From Branchiostoma floridae (lineage: Eukaryota > Chordata > Leptocardii > Amphioxiformes > Branchiostomatidae): a DNA stretch of 64,000 bases. This document shows, in pieces, positions 1-10,724 of the stretch; within the stretch, counting starts at the first letter, position 1, and each line of letters starts with the position of its first letter. The stretch lies in contig NC_049982.1 of assembly GCF_000003815.2 (NCBI RefSeq), positions 22,767,879 through 22,831,878 of the forward strand. Direction: 5' to 3'. The notes beneath the pieces were generated by a model. That model was not told the origin of the DNA. It worked only from the letters and a program-made list of their open reading frames with translations, and searched no databases. A program made the position numbers and the translations under genes.

Positions 1-478
1 GGGTTAGGGCTATTTTAGGGTTAGGGTTAGGGTTACGGTTAGGGTTAGGGCTCAGATCTCGACAACGAAGCACGCGATTTCAAAACGGTTTGCAGATTAC
101 AAGTACCCACCAATAGACCTTTCGAATCATACCAAGTTTGGCAGCCTTGAAGATAGGTTAGGGTTAGGGCTATTTTAGGGTTAGGGTTAGGGTTACGGTT
201 AGGGTTAGGGCTCAGATCTCGACAACAAAGCACGCAATTTCAAAACGGTTTGCAGATTACAAGTACCCACCAATAGACCTTTCGAATCATACCAAGTTTG
301 GCAGCCTTGAAGATAGGTTAGGGTTAGGGCTATTTTAGGGTTAGGGTTAGGGTTACGGTTAGGGTTAGGGCTCAGATCTCGACAACAAAGCACGCAATTT
401 CAAAACGGTTTGCAGATTACAAGTACCCACCAATAGACCTTTCGAATCATACCAAGTTTGGCCGCCTTGAACACACGT
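1..478. repeat. 160-bp tandem satellite with interstitial telomeric repeats
   Basis: About three tandem copies of a 160-bp unit: the marker TATTTTAGGG recurs at 11, 171 and 331. Each unit has a block of TTAGGG-type repeats (with a TTACGG variant) followed by about 95 bp of unique sequence. Copies 2 and 3 share variants (ACAAAG, CGCAATTT) that copy 1 lacks (ACGAAG, CGCGATTT), so 2 and 3 are the more recent duplicates. The array runs off the left edge, so its full length is unknown. It could be subtelomeric or interstitial; the sequence does not decide this. Confidence 0.9.
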
Positions 479-1799
479 TAGGATTATATGCAGCCTCATT
501 CTTCCTTTTTTTCTTGGTACTCTTTGAGAGCGCACACTCGGAGTGATACATGACTTGAGACCGTATTACGTCCTTTGGTTACTTTTGGTCGGCTGGTATT
601 CGCTTCCGGTTTTTAATGTAACGTTAGTCAATTGTGTTTACGAAGTTATTAAATAACAAATGCTGGTAAAGGTATCCATAAAGCTCTATAATCTTTTCAG
701 AAATAGTTAATAACTGTTCATAACGTTAATCACATCGTTAGTTACCAAAGTCTTGATTGTTCCTTTTTCTGCTCTTTCAGGTGTCAGATAACAGTACAAG
801 GGCATGGCATGACTGGGGGATTATGTTACCGACCTCTGCTGTTGCATGCCATGAAAATGTGGCGGATCGTAACGAAACAACACGTTGTATCCTCGGTTTC
901 AGCCACGTTATGGTGCGTTGTAACTAACAATACTATGTTGTGAGTTCATATTGATGTGGAATTAATAGAGAATTATTGTTACCTTTCTGGTTTGTCCAGC
1001 GTCCCGTATGGATCTTTTTTCAAGCCCCTTGCCCTGGTCAATATACTGTATCGTTACTTGACGTGAAATCGCCATTTTATTCTGTCGGATTAGATTTAGA
1101 TTAATGAAGACATGTCAGAAGACAGGAGTACACTGACTACACGCGGTGTCTTTGTGTTCATGTCGTCGAGTTCTCTGGTTCTGACCAAAAATGATGCTCG
1201 TCCTTTTCTTGACCTTGTCAGTCTAAATGTCGGTGCTGCAGTGCTGAGTGGACAGTCTGAGCCGGCCATTGTTGTGGCGCTCCAACTTTCACGCGCCAAA
1301 AATTGGAAGGCACCGCCACATGTATATACTACACTCTTCTTTATAGCTTCCAGGTCCAAGCAATGTCTAGTGTCAATGTTTTTAAACGTATGTAACAACA
1401 AGCGATCATCCCCGAGGCGTCGTCAAGCTGTCACTATTGCCCTTGAATTTATATTTGATATTAGAAGACATCGGAAATGGGCTGCTTTACAATGTATGCT
1501 GAGCGAAACTCATCAAATCAAGAAAAGAAATGTGACGTTACATGTCGCTGTTTCAAAAACTGTGGTGTCCATCTATTACGGAGATTCAACTTAATAAACG
1601 TGTAGGTAATCGTAGTATCTGTTATCTCAAGTGTGTTTATCTTTCCCTAGGGCCAGCTTCGTGGTCCGACCCTCACTCATACTTAAAAGTGCCTGCGAAT
1701 GGCATGCTGGTCGTGTACATTTATATATAATCACAGTAATGCATCTTACAAAAGCACCGCATCTTTAAGGTTACTGGCCATGTTGGTTTTATTATCATT
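479..1799. other. Gene-poor stretch, no supported gene
   Basis: I see no convincing gene. A 160-codon open frame at 1112-1594 (plus) overlaps a 101-codon open frame on the other strand. Neither shows a recognisable domain, signal peptide or splice partner. Confidence 0.5.
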
Positions 1800-2108
1800 G
1801 ATGATATCCGCTAGCGCATCAAGAGCTATCTAACACCCCAAAATCGTGACCATAGCTTGTTCAGAACACGAGATAGCAAACCCGGAAGTTGCACTGCAGT
1901 ACCAAGGGAAGTAGGGGGCCCAAAATCTAATCATTTCCAGCTTTCATCATACACTACAACACATTACAACATACCAAGTACAAAACCAATCCAATCAGCC
2001 GTTCTTGAGTTATCTTGTTTACAGACAGACAGACAGACAGACGTCTAGACAGATGAACAGACAAACGCTGGGTAAAATATAACCTCCATGACATTTCATG
2101 GAGGTAAT
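1800..2108 (+). repeat. Dispersed repeat 3' end (SINE/LINE-like) with ACCTCC hairpin
   Basis: The segment runs through a (CAGA)n tract (about 2022-2041) and ends in a short hairpin, ACCTCCATGA...TCATGGAGGT (about 2081-2107). A similar terminal hairpin ends another segment in this window (55375-55690), and an isolated one lies at about 20861-20883. The two long segments also share the wording GAGCTATCTAACAC. A microsatellite tract followed by a conserved terminal hairpin is typical of non-LTR retroelement or SINE 3' ends. The family name is not determined. Confidence 0.5.
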
Positions 2109-2204
2109 AACTAGCCTGCTACGATCCAGGTGCTGGATCTAAAATAAGGGATTTACCTTTACCTAGTCCCATTAAAAATCTCTTATTTCATATTCAGGAC
2201 TGTG

Positions 2205-2362
2205 TCACTAATGCAAGTTAGAAATGTCAATGTCCTCACATAACTGGTTTGCTTTTGCCTCAACAAATGACCTTTCAACAAAATTTGATAGTTTTGTTTT
2301 TCAAGAGGTTTGTTTCCTTTACTTGGAATCAGGAGCACACGGTGGTTTCCCACAGGTGTGAG
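2205..2362. repeat. Dispersed repeat related to the 9.35-9.76 kb fold-back
   Basis: The stretch starting ATGCAAGTTAGAAATG matches, with divergence, 9650-9757 in the same orientation. Its later part (CTTGGAATCAGGAGCAC) matches 9353-9453 in reverse complement. It therefore represents a single arm of the fold-back element found at 9.35-9.76 kb. Confidence 0.6.
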
Positions 2363-2387
2363 CCCTCGGGGGCTGTGTGTAAGTAAG

Positions 2388-2584
2388 TGTGATGAGGTGT
2401 GATGGGCTCACGGGTATTAATACTTAGTCTGGCCCACAAATGACCTACATAGACCTAGGGATGCAGAGGGGGGAGTTCACGGGAGGGTGGTGAGGGCCAG
2501 AGGAAGGTCCAGCCCTGTGTCACTAGTAGGATTTCATGGATTAAAGAAGTTCAAAAGCACACTTCAGTCTCGCGCCTCCTGACA
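2388..2584 (+). mobile_element. LTR copy 1 (solo LTR or 5' LTR)
   Basis: A 197-bp sequence beginning TGTGATGAGG and ending CTCCTGACA (TG...CA ends) that is clearly related along its length to 3216-3400. It is flanked on both sides by GTAAG (2383-2387 and 2585-2589), a perfect 5-bp target-site duplication, which suggests a solo LTR. The alternative is the 5' LTR of a miniature element running to 3400. I see no tRNA-type primer-binding site directly downstream, which favours the solo-LTR reading. Confidence 0.55.
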
Positions 2585-3200
2585 GTAAGGCAGTGTGCTT
2601 GCACACCATACTGCCCTAAAAGTTATCTTACCTGTCTGTGAGTTACTGTAAATACAGTTAAGTTAGGATTTCCCCATTAGTCATTTCTGCTGATGAGATC
2701 AATTTGACCCAGAGTCTTTCTTTCCCCATTGGTTTCCTCTGCTGATGTAATTATTTAAAGCAACGCGAATGACAAGCACACAGTCTCTAGCAATTAAAAA
2801 CGGTATTGCGACCGCGGTTGGTCCCACTCCCAACATAAGACGCAAACAATAGTTTGAAATTGTTCGGGACATGTTCGGCGCTAAAAATCGTCAGACTGCC
2901 CCCGGGCTCCCGAACTACTGCCGACTGCTGGTGTTCCGGAGCTAAATTCGGCTATGTGTAACCTAGGCATAACATAACCTCGTAAGGGCCGGTATAACCC
3001 CGCCGTGTGTAAGCACGTCGACCGATGATGATGAAGATAACATAACTGCGTGCGAGTTAAGTGGCTTCACCTTCAGCACCAAGGACAGGCACACCAGTTT
3101 GGTCTGAAACATCTAATGATGTAATCTAATGATGTAAAGTTTTAGGCACACGTTGTGATGTTTTAGGCAAACGTTGTGATAGAAACAGAGATTTCTATCA

Positions 3201-3400
3201 AAGGAAAAAGGGGGATGTGGGATGATGGTGATGGGGTCACAGGCATGTACTTAGTCTGGCCCACAGATGACCAAGGGATACAGAGGGGGAAGTCACTCAG
3301 GGATAGCCAGGGGCAGAGAGAGGTCCGGCTCGGAGTCAGATGTAGTGTTTAATGGATTAAAAAGAGTTAAAAACCCACATCAGTCTCGCGCCTCCTGACA
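3201..3400 (+). mobile_element. Polypurine tract plus LTR copy 2
   Basis: A purine-only run (AAGGAAAAAGGGGGA, 3201-3215) directly precedes a 185-bp LTR (3216-3400) with TG...CA ends that matches the 2388-2584 LTR. That is the expected order at the 3' end of an LTR retrotransposon. No gag, protease or reverse-transcriptase coding remains between the two LTRs. The base run after this LTR (CCTGT) does not match the flank of LTR 1. Confidence 0.55.
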
Positions 3401-4417
3401 CCTGTACATGGCTGTATGCAGTGATTACACTTTGTAAACTAGAGTTTAAAACGTTAGATAGTTATGAGGGTTTCTAGGTAGACAGACTTTCTAGAAAGAG
3501 TGAGGGTGGAGGGCAAGAAAATTGTGAAGGGGGTAAGTTTTTCCTTCTTTTACATTGTGGTCACAAGTATACACGTCGATTGAGAATTTGGCATTCTATT
3601 CAAGTTGCCTTTTCAAAAGGAAATTCGATATATTGGTTCTACACCTGGCCAAAAGAAGCATAACACATGAACAGATAACACTACAACTAACAATCTCTAG
3701 CTTCTAGTCACCAGTATTTATGAAAAATCAGATTAAATATTAACACCGAGAAATTCTCAATATCCCAAAAGTTACATGTATTTGGTAAGATTGTCAAGGA
3801 TTATTATGAGATAAATAAAAGTTGTCACAAAGATAACAAATCTATCCATATGAATCAATTAACATTAAAGATAACAGTGTGTCCTTCTCCCAGCAAATAC
3901 AAATTCCCTGTAGGATTTATGAAAGATTCACACCAACAGCATAGAACAATGAAGCCATAACCTTAAACATTTAAGTATTTCAAAGCAATCAGCTAATATG
4001 TTACAATGTTTGTGAAAGCCCTCAATAGTAAAAAACAAGAACAGGTCATGCATAATAAGCAGCAAACACACCAATGACAGACATTCTTGATTGAATACAG
4101 ATTCAAACAGGGCAAAACTTTTTATTTCTCTGGAATGTAAGGCAGACATTGCAGTTCTGTGTGAAAGAAAACATGACCGTAAGTATTCTAGAAAGCTTTA
4201 AAAAATTTTAAGTTGGCGTGAGGAGAAATTCTGGATCACTTGATCAGCACTGGGTGCATGAATGTTGATTTTCTTTTGATAAAGAAAGAAGACAGGATAT
4301 CAAAGCATTTGAGGTCATTTCGGTTTAAATTTTCATCTCACCCCAGCTAGACATAGAAAATAATTGAATAAAAATTAATGTGAGTTCTGAACTGTGATGT
4401 CTGCCCGGTACATCAGA
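3401..4417. other. Intergenic / 3' flank of the 4.4-8.4 kb gene
   Basis: A+T-rich, with no supported coding exon. It includes the probable 3' UTR of the minus-strand gene ending at 4418 and its candidate polyadenylation signal at 4121-4126. Confidence 0.5.
4121..4126 (-). terminator. Candidate polyadenylation signal AATAAA
   Basis: TTTATT on the plus strand reads AATAAA on the minus strand, about 290 nt beyond the stop codon of the SEA/LNR gene. The hexamer alone is weak evidence in A+T-rich DNA. Confidence 0.35.
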
Positions 4418-7400
4418 TTAGTTGAGTTTGATCCCCCAGGACATGCGGCAGCCACCACCACGATTGTCGGTATCGTCACGATAGTACGGTGTGTAGCTGT
4501 TGGCCCGTGCACACAGCTGGCGGCTGACCCCTCCCCCACACTGACCGCCGTCTCCGTCGGGGTACCAGTAGTAGCACAGGTTCAGATCACGGGCCCAGGA
4601 CGGGGCGTTGTATGGAAGCTTCAGCCGCCACGACATGCGACACCCACCACCACGCCGATCTAGGTGACAAGTAGAAAAACAATTTACTCATAATCTCTAA
4701 AAACATGTATCATTGACAATATTTCTAGCCAAGTCAATTCATTCTTATTACTCTTGAAGCATATACTTGAACTAAATCGACTATTGTTTAAACTGCAAAA
4801 GATACTGCAGCAGTTATAAAAGGCGGTAGTGCTACGTACCAGTATCATCCCGGTAGTAAGTTGTCCACTGATTCACGGCAGCGCAGAATTCACCGTTGGG
4901 TCCGCCGCCGCCAGCAGACCCACACTGCCCACCATCCCCATCTGCGTACCATCGGTAGCACAGCTGCACGTTTCTGAACCACGAGGCACTGTCCAAAACA
5001 ATCAATGACAGAGTCAGTTTGAATTAGATCATATCAAGAAGTAAAAAGGTTTGTATATATATCATCTGTCAGGGTAGAGATTGCCATCTGTCAGGATGAT
5101 TGATGGATCATGTGTATATTGTGAGCATTTTGCATCATCCATTTCCAGGTAGATTGTGTGTCACTTTGCTGAAAACAATGTATAATTATACTGTTTGGAA
5201 GCAGAATTAAATCCAGGCTACTTTTTAATCAGCATTGGTTATAGTGCACTGTCTAAGTTATCTGACAGGTGCATCTGTTACTGACACCTATCACCATTTC
5301 TGTAGCCCTTGGGCCATACAAAACTGTACATTTACGAAAGGCACCACAACAGGAGGCTAGTCTATTGTGTTTAACTCTGATGATACTCTTCCTCCTTAGT
5401 GTTGAGTGCTAAGCAAAGAAAGCAGCTTTTTTTGGTATAACCCAGCCGCAGTATTACCTCCCGGGTACAAAGTGCCAAGGGCAGCAAATGGGGACCTTAT
5501 GGTTCCAACCCAAATGCTCAAGCCCAATGCCCAGGTACCCCACACCAACCCCAAACTGCAGACTGTGCCATCTCAACATTGTGCTGAACTGACCTGTACT
5601 GGTAGCTGGACTCGATCCTCCAGCTCATCCGGCAGCCTCCCCCACGGTTGTCGGTGTCGTCCCTGTAATACGGGGTCATCTGGTCAACACTGGCGCAGAG
5701 TTGGCGAGCTGCTCCTCCTCCGCACTGTCCGCCATCCCCGTCCGGGTACCAGCGGTAACACAGTCGGGTTGTAGAGGTAAACGCAGCAGGGGGACCGCTC
5801 TGGCCCTGGTGACAGTTATACCCAGCAATTCCACACCTGTAGCGACGTCGCCTGGTTGAAAGAAAAAGACTTTCTAAGCAAAAGTCTTCTGATGCAAATA
5901 TCCCAAATGTCTTTCGGATTTGAAAACAGAATTTAAACAATTCAGTTTGCCTTGATACCCAACCTGTCACCTTTCAAACAACTGTGATGTTGTTACTTAC
6001 CTGGCGCCACATGTGTCAGGACAACAGTCTCCGTCATCATAGCGGTACCCAGCAGTGTTGCAGCCCGGGTCACACCACCCATCTCCAACCCAGCGTGTGG
6101 GGCAGTAGCGAAACCAGCTACGCTTAGCCCTGCTCTCTTCTGAGTCGGATTCACCCTTGTGTCCGAAAAAGTAGCTTTCATCAACCTTGATTATGGCACA
6201 AAAGTTCGACAAAATATTATTAACATTGACAGCCTCATATGAAGTAATTTTCCTGGTCACATGTGAATTCCAAACTTGTCCACCCTCTAGTAAAAAAAGC
6301 CATAATGATAAAAATTCATAAAAAAAATAACAGTGCGTCATCTAAGTAAGGTGTAAATCAATCAGTTTTGCTTAGTCTGGCACATAATATTACAATTATA
6401 ACTACAGTATTGTAACGTTGCCTGTCATTTTCCTGGAAATCTTAGGCTAAATATTCATGGCGGTTACAAAGAAATTTCAGTCTATCCTTCAGCATGCTAG
6501 CAATTGTGCTTGTCTCAGGCATAGGGACAGGGACAAAATCAATGTTTGTTGCTGTTTGCGGTCCTATCAGTGACCATTACTAATTTGTTTCTACTTCATT
6601 AGCATACATATACCTCACACTTTATCTCTGATGCACGACCTCGCAGGTACTCCTTGAACTCCACATGTCGGCTGACGTCCACCGCTGACCCCAGGACATC
6701 CGTCTCTCCCTGCTTCAACTTCTCCAGAGCCTCGGTGACCTCAGTACAGTTGATCCCACCAACAAGCTCCAGGAGCGCCTCCTCATACTCATCATTGGTG
6801 GACTCCGAAACTTCATGGGGAGACTGCAGCAGAATTGTAATGTGTATGATATAGTGATGATCACCAAGATGTAGTTTGATGTTGGCCATTGAAATAATGT
6901 GCATTATTGTATAGTAATGACATTATCAGCCATATGCATTGTAACATTTCAAATCACTATGCCAAAGTGAGTGAAATTGATTTCAAACTAGTTTTTGCTC
7001 AATGAACTCTGAGCATTTGAGCTAATCTTCCACTGGTTGTGACAGGGAATTCAGATGCTATACAGGTTCATTGTACGGAGAATTCCCCTTAAGCTTTTTC
7101 CTACAAGCGCAATGAACAGTAGTCCTTTGACTTAATGAACGAATGAATGTATGGTTCATTTGTATGATCAGATAAAAAAGTATATCACAGCCATAGGCTG
7201 AATTATATTATTTTTACAGGTATTTACTTAAAATCATTGATTTAGCGATATTTGTATTATTAACGTCCTGTCTAAAGGACTGTACATCATCACTGTGACC
7301 CATTGAAGCCTTATAAGCAATGTGCCAGTGAGCAACAATAGCTGGGATTAATAGCTTCATGACTTCAATTTTTCCGAGGCTAAGGTCACTTGTAACCCCT

Positions 7401-8372
7401 ATGCACACTACAAGCTGCTACTCAAGCTGCTTATCAGTCGCAAAGTTAATGTTATATAAACACTTTTTTAGGCACACATCTTACCTTTGGTTGTTTGGCA
7501 ATCTCTCCCAGGTAGAAGGCAAGCACAATGCTCCCACTGACTAGCACGGCCAGAACAACTGCTGCAGCAGCACGTCACCGGAACGTACTGCGCCTGCGCG
7601 AACCCTGGTGTTTTGGGGCTTGGTTTGGTCAACGTTGCATTGAAATCCCGCTTGTTGCACAGTATATGTTAGAGACATGGTTTCATGCAAAACGTACACG
7701 GGATTTTACCCTTATATACGCACGTACTTTCTTAAATGCGGCCCTTTAGTAAACCGGGGGTTGAGCAAGGTTTAGCATGTCTATACTTTTCGCGCAGGCG
7801 CAGTACGTTCCGGTGACGTGCTTGCTGCAGCTATGCCATACAACATGCGACGGTCACGGGGCTGCGACATGTTGTGTTTCTGAAATACAGTGAACAACAG
7901 GTGTGCATAAATTTGCAACAAGCAAATGCTCGATGATCAGTCAATTTGATAATGATAATCATCTTGTGACATACAAATATAACTTCCAATTGAAGTACAC
8001 AATACAGGACATAAAATTATTTTATGTGGATTGAAGTCACCTCGGGCAATGCAAGGATCTAATCACAGGTATCCAGACATGGCGTAAATATGATATTAAG
8101 TTTGTTGATTCAACAGCAGCATTTCTAGTCTAAATTTCTATCTTCTTCCCACTCAGATCCACTTTGACTGCTATAAGATTCCCCAGGTAAGGATTGAACA
8201 GTTAAACTCTAAATGTTAAAATCCTGAGTGGGTTTGTTCACCTCAACACCGGTCATGAAATCTAAGAACTGATTGGTTATGGTAATAAAATAATTACCTT
8301 CCGCACAAGGGTGTCCAGAGAGGAGGTGCTCCCACCATGAACGGTGAAGGGAGGTAAGGTCTTGTCAGTCAT
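4418..8372 (-). pseudogene. Type II membrane protein with SEA-like, LNR-like and three novel Cys/Gly-rich modules; TM exon interrupted by a MITE
   Basis: Exons (minus): 8298-8372 (ATG at 8372), 7485-7861, 6614-6823, 6001-6185, 5594-5851, 4840-4988, 4418-4659 (TAA). Apart from the transposon in exon 2, all phases agree and would give about 410 aa. The protein has no signal peptide: a cytosolic N-terminus is followed by a hydrophobic anchor near residues 34-56 (LAVLVSGSIVLAFYL). A SEA-like exon follows, with CTEVTEALEKL, then an LNR-like module (CPTRWVGDGWCDPGCN ... YDDGDCC ... C). Last come three copies of an unrecognised unit of roughly 75 residues containing LCYRWYPDGDGGQCGG and YYRDDTDNRGGGCRMSW. 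The order suggests a type II cell-surface protein; its function is unknown. Exon 2 carries a 255-bp MITE plus 8-bp duplication that shifts frame and adds a TGA. This copy is therefore a null or polymorphic allele, or is rescued by splicing. The 6185 acceptor (TAATCAAG) is weak, so that boundary is the least certain. Confidence 0.72.
7569..7823. mobile_element. hAT-like MITE inserted in a coding exon
   Basis: A 255-bp element with near-perfect inverted ends of more than 30 bp (AGCACGTCACCGGAACGTAC on the left, its complement on the right), flanked by a perfect 8-bp direct repeat GCTGCAGC at 7561-7568 and 7824-7831. Eight-base duplications are characteristic of hAT transposases. Removing the element and one duplicate restores a 114-nt open exon with matching phases at both junctions. 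It encodes no transposase. Confidence 0.88.
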
Positions 8373-8611
8373 GGTTAGGTTGCCTGTAGTTTCTTGAAAT
8401 ACATTGAAACTTAGCAAGCATTATAATCGCCAAGTATTAAACATTATCATTTTACTGGCTCCGAGTAACTAAGTTAGTAATTATAGTACACTGTAAATAT
8501 AAACTGGACATGATTAACCTTCAATTTCTAGTGGCTTTATAGGTACTGTACAAATGTATGGAAGTCCAACTTGTGGGTTGGAAGACTCAGAACAACAGGA
8601 ATTTCAACTAA

Positions 8612-8994
8612 GGCCACTACCAATTTTATTTGTTGCTTCTCAGATTCTGCTGTCCTATTTTGCCCACACCTCCCATTGATAAATTTTCACTGCCTCTCCT
8701 GACTCCCAAATAAACTATGGGCCTCAAACTAAGTGACTGTGCCATGGCTATTTTGGACGGTACGTATATTACTTTTTTTCAAAATTGGGGCTTTGCTAAT
8801 CAGGGACCACCCTAAATATTGATTTGTTGCATAAATGTACCAACTGAAAACTTATCATTTGTTAAATCTGTTGGTATTTGTTATGTAACCTGAGTAAGTC
8901 CCTCGATCTCTCCACCCCAGACTTTTTTCGACCTGCCAGTCCAATTTTTTTCTGAAAAAAGATCTGAGAAGCAACAAATTAAATTGCTGTGGCC
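8612..8994. mobile_element. PIF/Harbinger-like MITE, copy A
   Basis: A 383-bp element with inverted ends of about 35 bp (GGCCACTACCAATTTTATTT on the left, complement of AAATTAAATTGCTGTGGCC on the right). The flanking 3-bp direct repeat is TAA (8609-8611 and 8995-8997). A TWA target duplication with GGCC-starting ends fits PIF/Harbinger. It is related to copies at 10070-10610 and 45082-45522. It has no coding capacity. Confidence 0.75.
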
Positions 8995-9352
8995 TAAATT
9001 GGTATGAAGCCGGCCAAATTAGAAGAAAACTAACCTTTTTATCAGTAGTTGCTTGTGCACAGCCGTGGAAGCCAGGAATGGTCGCCCAGTGTGCAGTGAA
9101 GCTTCTTGACGAGACCCTCTCCATGAAAAACTGGAGACGATGTGTGCAGCTTTCCCACGAAGTTGGGTTTATATAGTGTGGAGTACACAGTGTAGCCCAT
9201 TGTTTCGAGGAGGAAACGCATTTTTCAAAAATCAAACTCTTTACGTCAGGACAGGGCTTTTCACACAGGGTAACATACACCAGCAGGGTTCAGTGCCTTT
9301 GCATTGTTAACTCAGGTAAGATGATCACTCTCAGGTCATCGTCAGTACAAAC

Positions 9353-9757
9353 AGCCTGTGGGAAAGGACTTTGACAGTGCTCCTGATTCCATGAAAAGGA
9401 AATGAACTTCTTGAAAAATAGAACTATCAAATGTCATTGCAAGGTCATGGTCATGGACATAATACAGCAGTTGATATTGCAATGTTCAATGGAATTAACA
9501 ATGTATGTATTCAGCATAATGTGAATGTTAATTTCTACTACCGTTGTTGAATAGAATCAAAACAAATGTTGTACTGTACTTGGTGTCCTATAGTGCTTAA
9601 ATGCCTTGTACAGCTTCATCATTTGAGACTGTTGCATATTATCTCTATTGATGCAAGTTAGAAATGCCAATGTCTTACATAACATTAGTCGATTAACTTT
9701 TGTCTCACTAAATAACCTTTCAATAAAATTTAATGATTCTATTTTTCAAGAATCTTG
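9353..9757. repeat. Fold-back repeat
   Basis: Arms near 9408-9453 (CTTCTTGAAAAATAGAACTA) and 9712-9757 (GATTCTATTTTTCAAGAATC) are imperfect inverted copies separated by about 260 bp. Sequence beyond each arm also matches different parts of the single copy at 2205-2362, so two opposed copies of one dispersed repeat make this structure. No gene is seen here. Confidence 0.6.
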
Positions 9758-10069
9758 AGCCTGGTCACCATTCTCCACTTGTTGGCTAGGGGTGTTTTAC
9801 CAGGCTGTTGTCTAAGCATAGATCTGTTTCTGGCAGCCTGTCTTTTCAGCTGGCCTTTCAAGCTGGTGGACATATAGTGTCTTTACTCCCAGCACTATAG
9901 CGGCAAGCTCCAGGTACATGTAATATGGTTACCACACTAGTCTAGACTTGCATATTATTACAGTCAATGCTACTCTTGGTGTTTGGACTAGCAAAGGGCA
10001 GCATCTTAACTTGAGCTGGACAAATTACTTATCTTTTACCCTTAGCTATAGATCTATACAACATTATTG

Positions 10070-10610
10070 GGCCACAGCAAGTAAATTTTATGGATGACAT
10101 CCTCTGCAGACTGCAAAAATAGTGCGATAGGGCGAAAAAAAAACAAGATGGGTGAAAAAAACACAAGATGGCTACATTTTCAAAAATAGGCACGAAAAAG
10201 TTGTGATGAATGTTGTAACAAGAATTAAAGGGACAAAACCTGGTATCGGAGCCGACAAGGCATTCATTCCTGTATTCAAGACATGTACTGGTGTGGTAAA
10301 AGTGACACTAGTGTGGAAGACTGGCATCACCAACAAAGCTGGTAACCACACTCATGGCTTCCATATTGGTGTCACTTTTACAACTATCCAATAAGTTTCA
10401 TTTCTACAACTACAGCCCTGGGTACCTCGCAAGTGTCACTTCTACAAGTACAATTATTAGGCTACGATACAACATATTTGCTCATTTTGGTACTTTATCG
10501 TCATGTTGACCATCCCTGCAGAAGAAAAAAATTCTTGTTTCTTTTTTCTGAAATCAGGCGAAAATTAATGCGTGCGCTGATGTCATCCATAAAATTTACT
10601 TGCTGTGGCC
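10070..10610. mobile_element. PIF/Harbinger-like MITE, copy B
   Basis: A 541-bp element with long inverted ends (GGCCACAGCAAGTAAATTTT at the left, complement of AAAATTTACTTGCTGTGGCC at the right); the match extends inward through GGATGACATC. Its subterminal motif GCGATAGGGCG also occurs, inverted, in copy C at about 45460. The right flank is TTA while the left is TTG, so one side of the target duplication has probably mutated. The open frame at 10152-10394 lies wholly inside the element and has no recognisable domain. Confidence 0.75.
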
Positions 10611-10718
10611 TTAGTAAGACTTGCAAATGCAAATGTGTGCGTATATATATATATATACTATCAATTCACAGCCCAGTTAAAGTTAAGACAGAAGCATAAA
10701 ATTCTTTGCAAACCAATT

Positions 10719-10724
10719 TTTATT
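10719..10724 (-). terminator. Candidate polyadenylation signal for the WBP1L-like gene
   Basis: TTTATT on plus reads AATAAA on minus, about 1.8 kb beyond the WBP1L-like stop codon. No other gene intervenes between 10.7 and 12.5 kb, so a long A+T-rich 3' UTR is plausible. Intermediate hexamers could also be used. Confidence 0.3.

Noticed and set aside
45-393. Open frames on the minus strand in the 160-bp satellite
   Set aside because: They are read-through of TTAGGG repeats (PNPNPNP-type translation) duplicated with the satellite unit; not genes.
1112-1594. 160-codon plus-strand open frame
   Set aside because: No domain, no splice support, and a long open frame overlaps it on the other strand; probably chance or decayed repeat.
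5997-6341. Longer upstream extension of the LNR exon from an acceptor at about 6289
   Set aside because: Joining it to the SEA exon needs a phase that creates a stop codon or finds no donor; the 6185 acceptor keeps phase 0, though it is weak.
7528-7749. 73-codon plus-strand open frame
   Set aside because: It spans the antisense of the transmembrane exon and the inserted MITE; an artefact of the insertion.
8855-9280. 141-codon minus-strand open frame
   Set aside because: It starts in anonymous sequence and runs into Harbinger-like MITE copy A; no domain or splice support.
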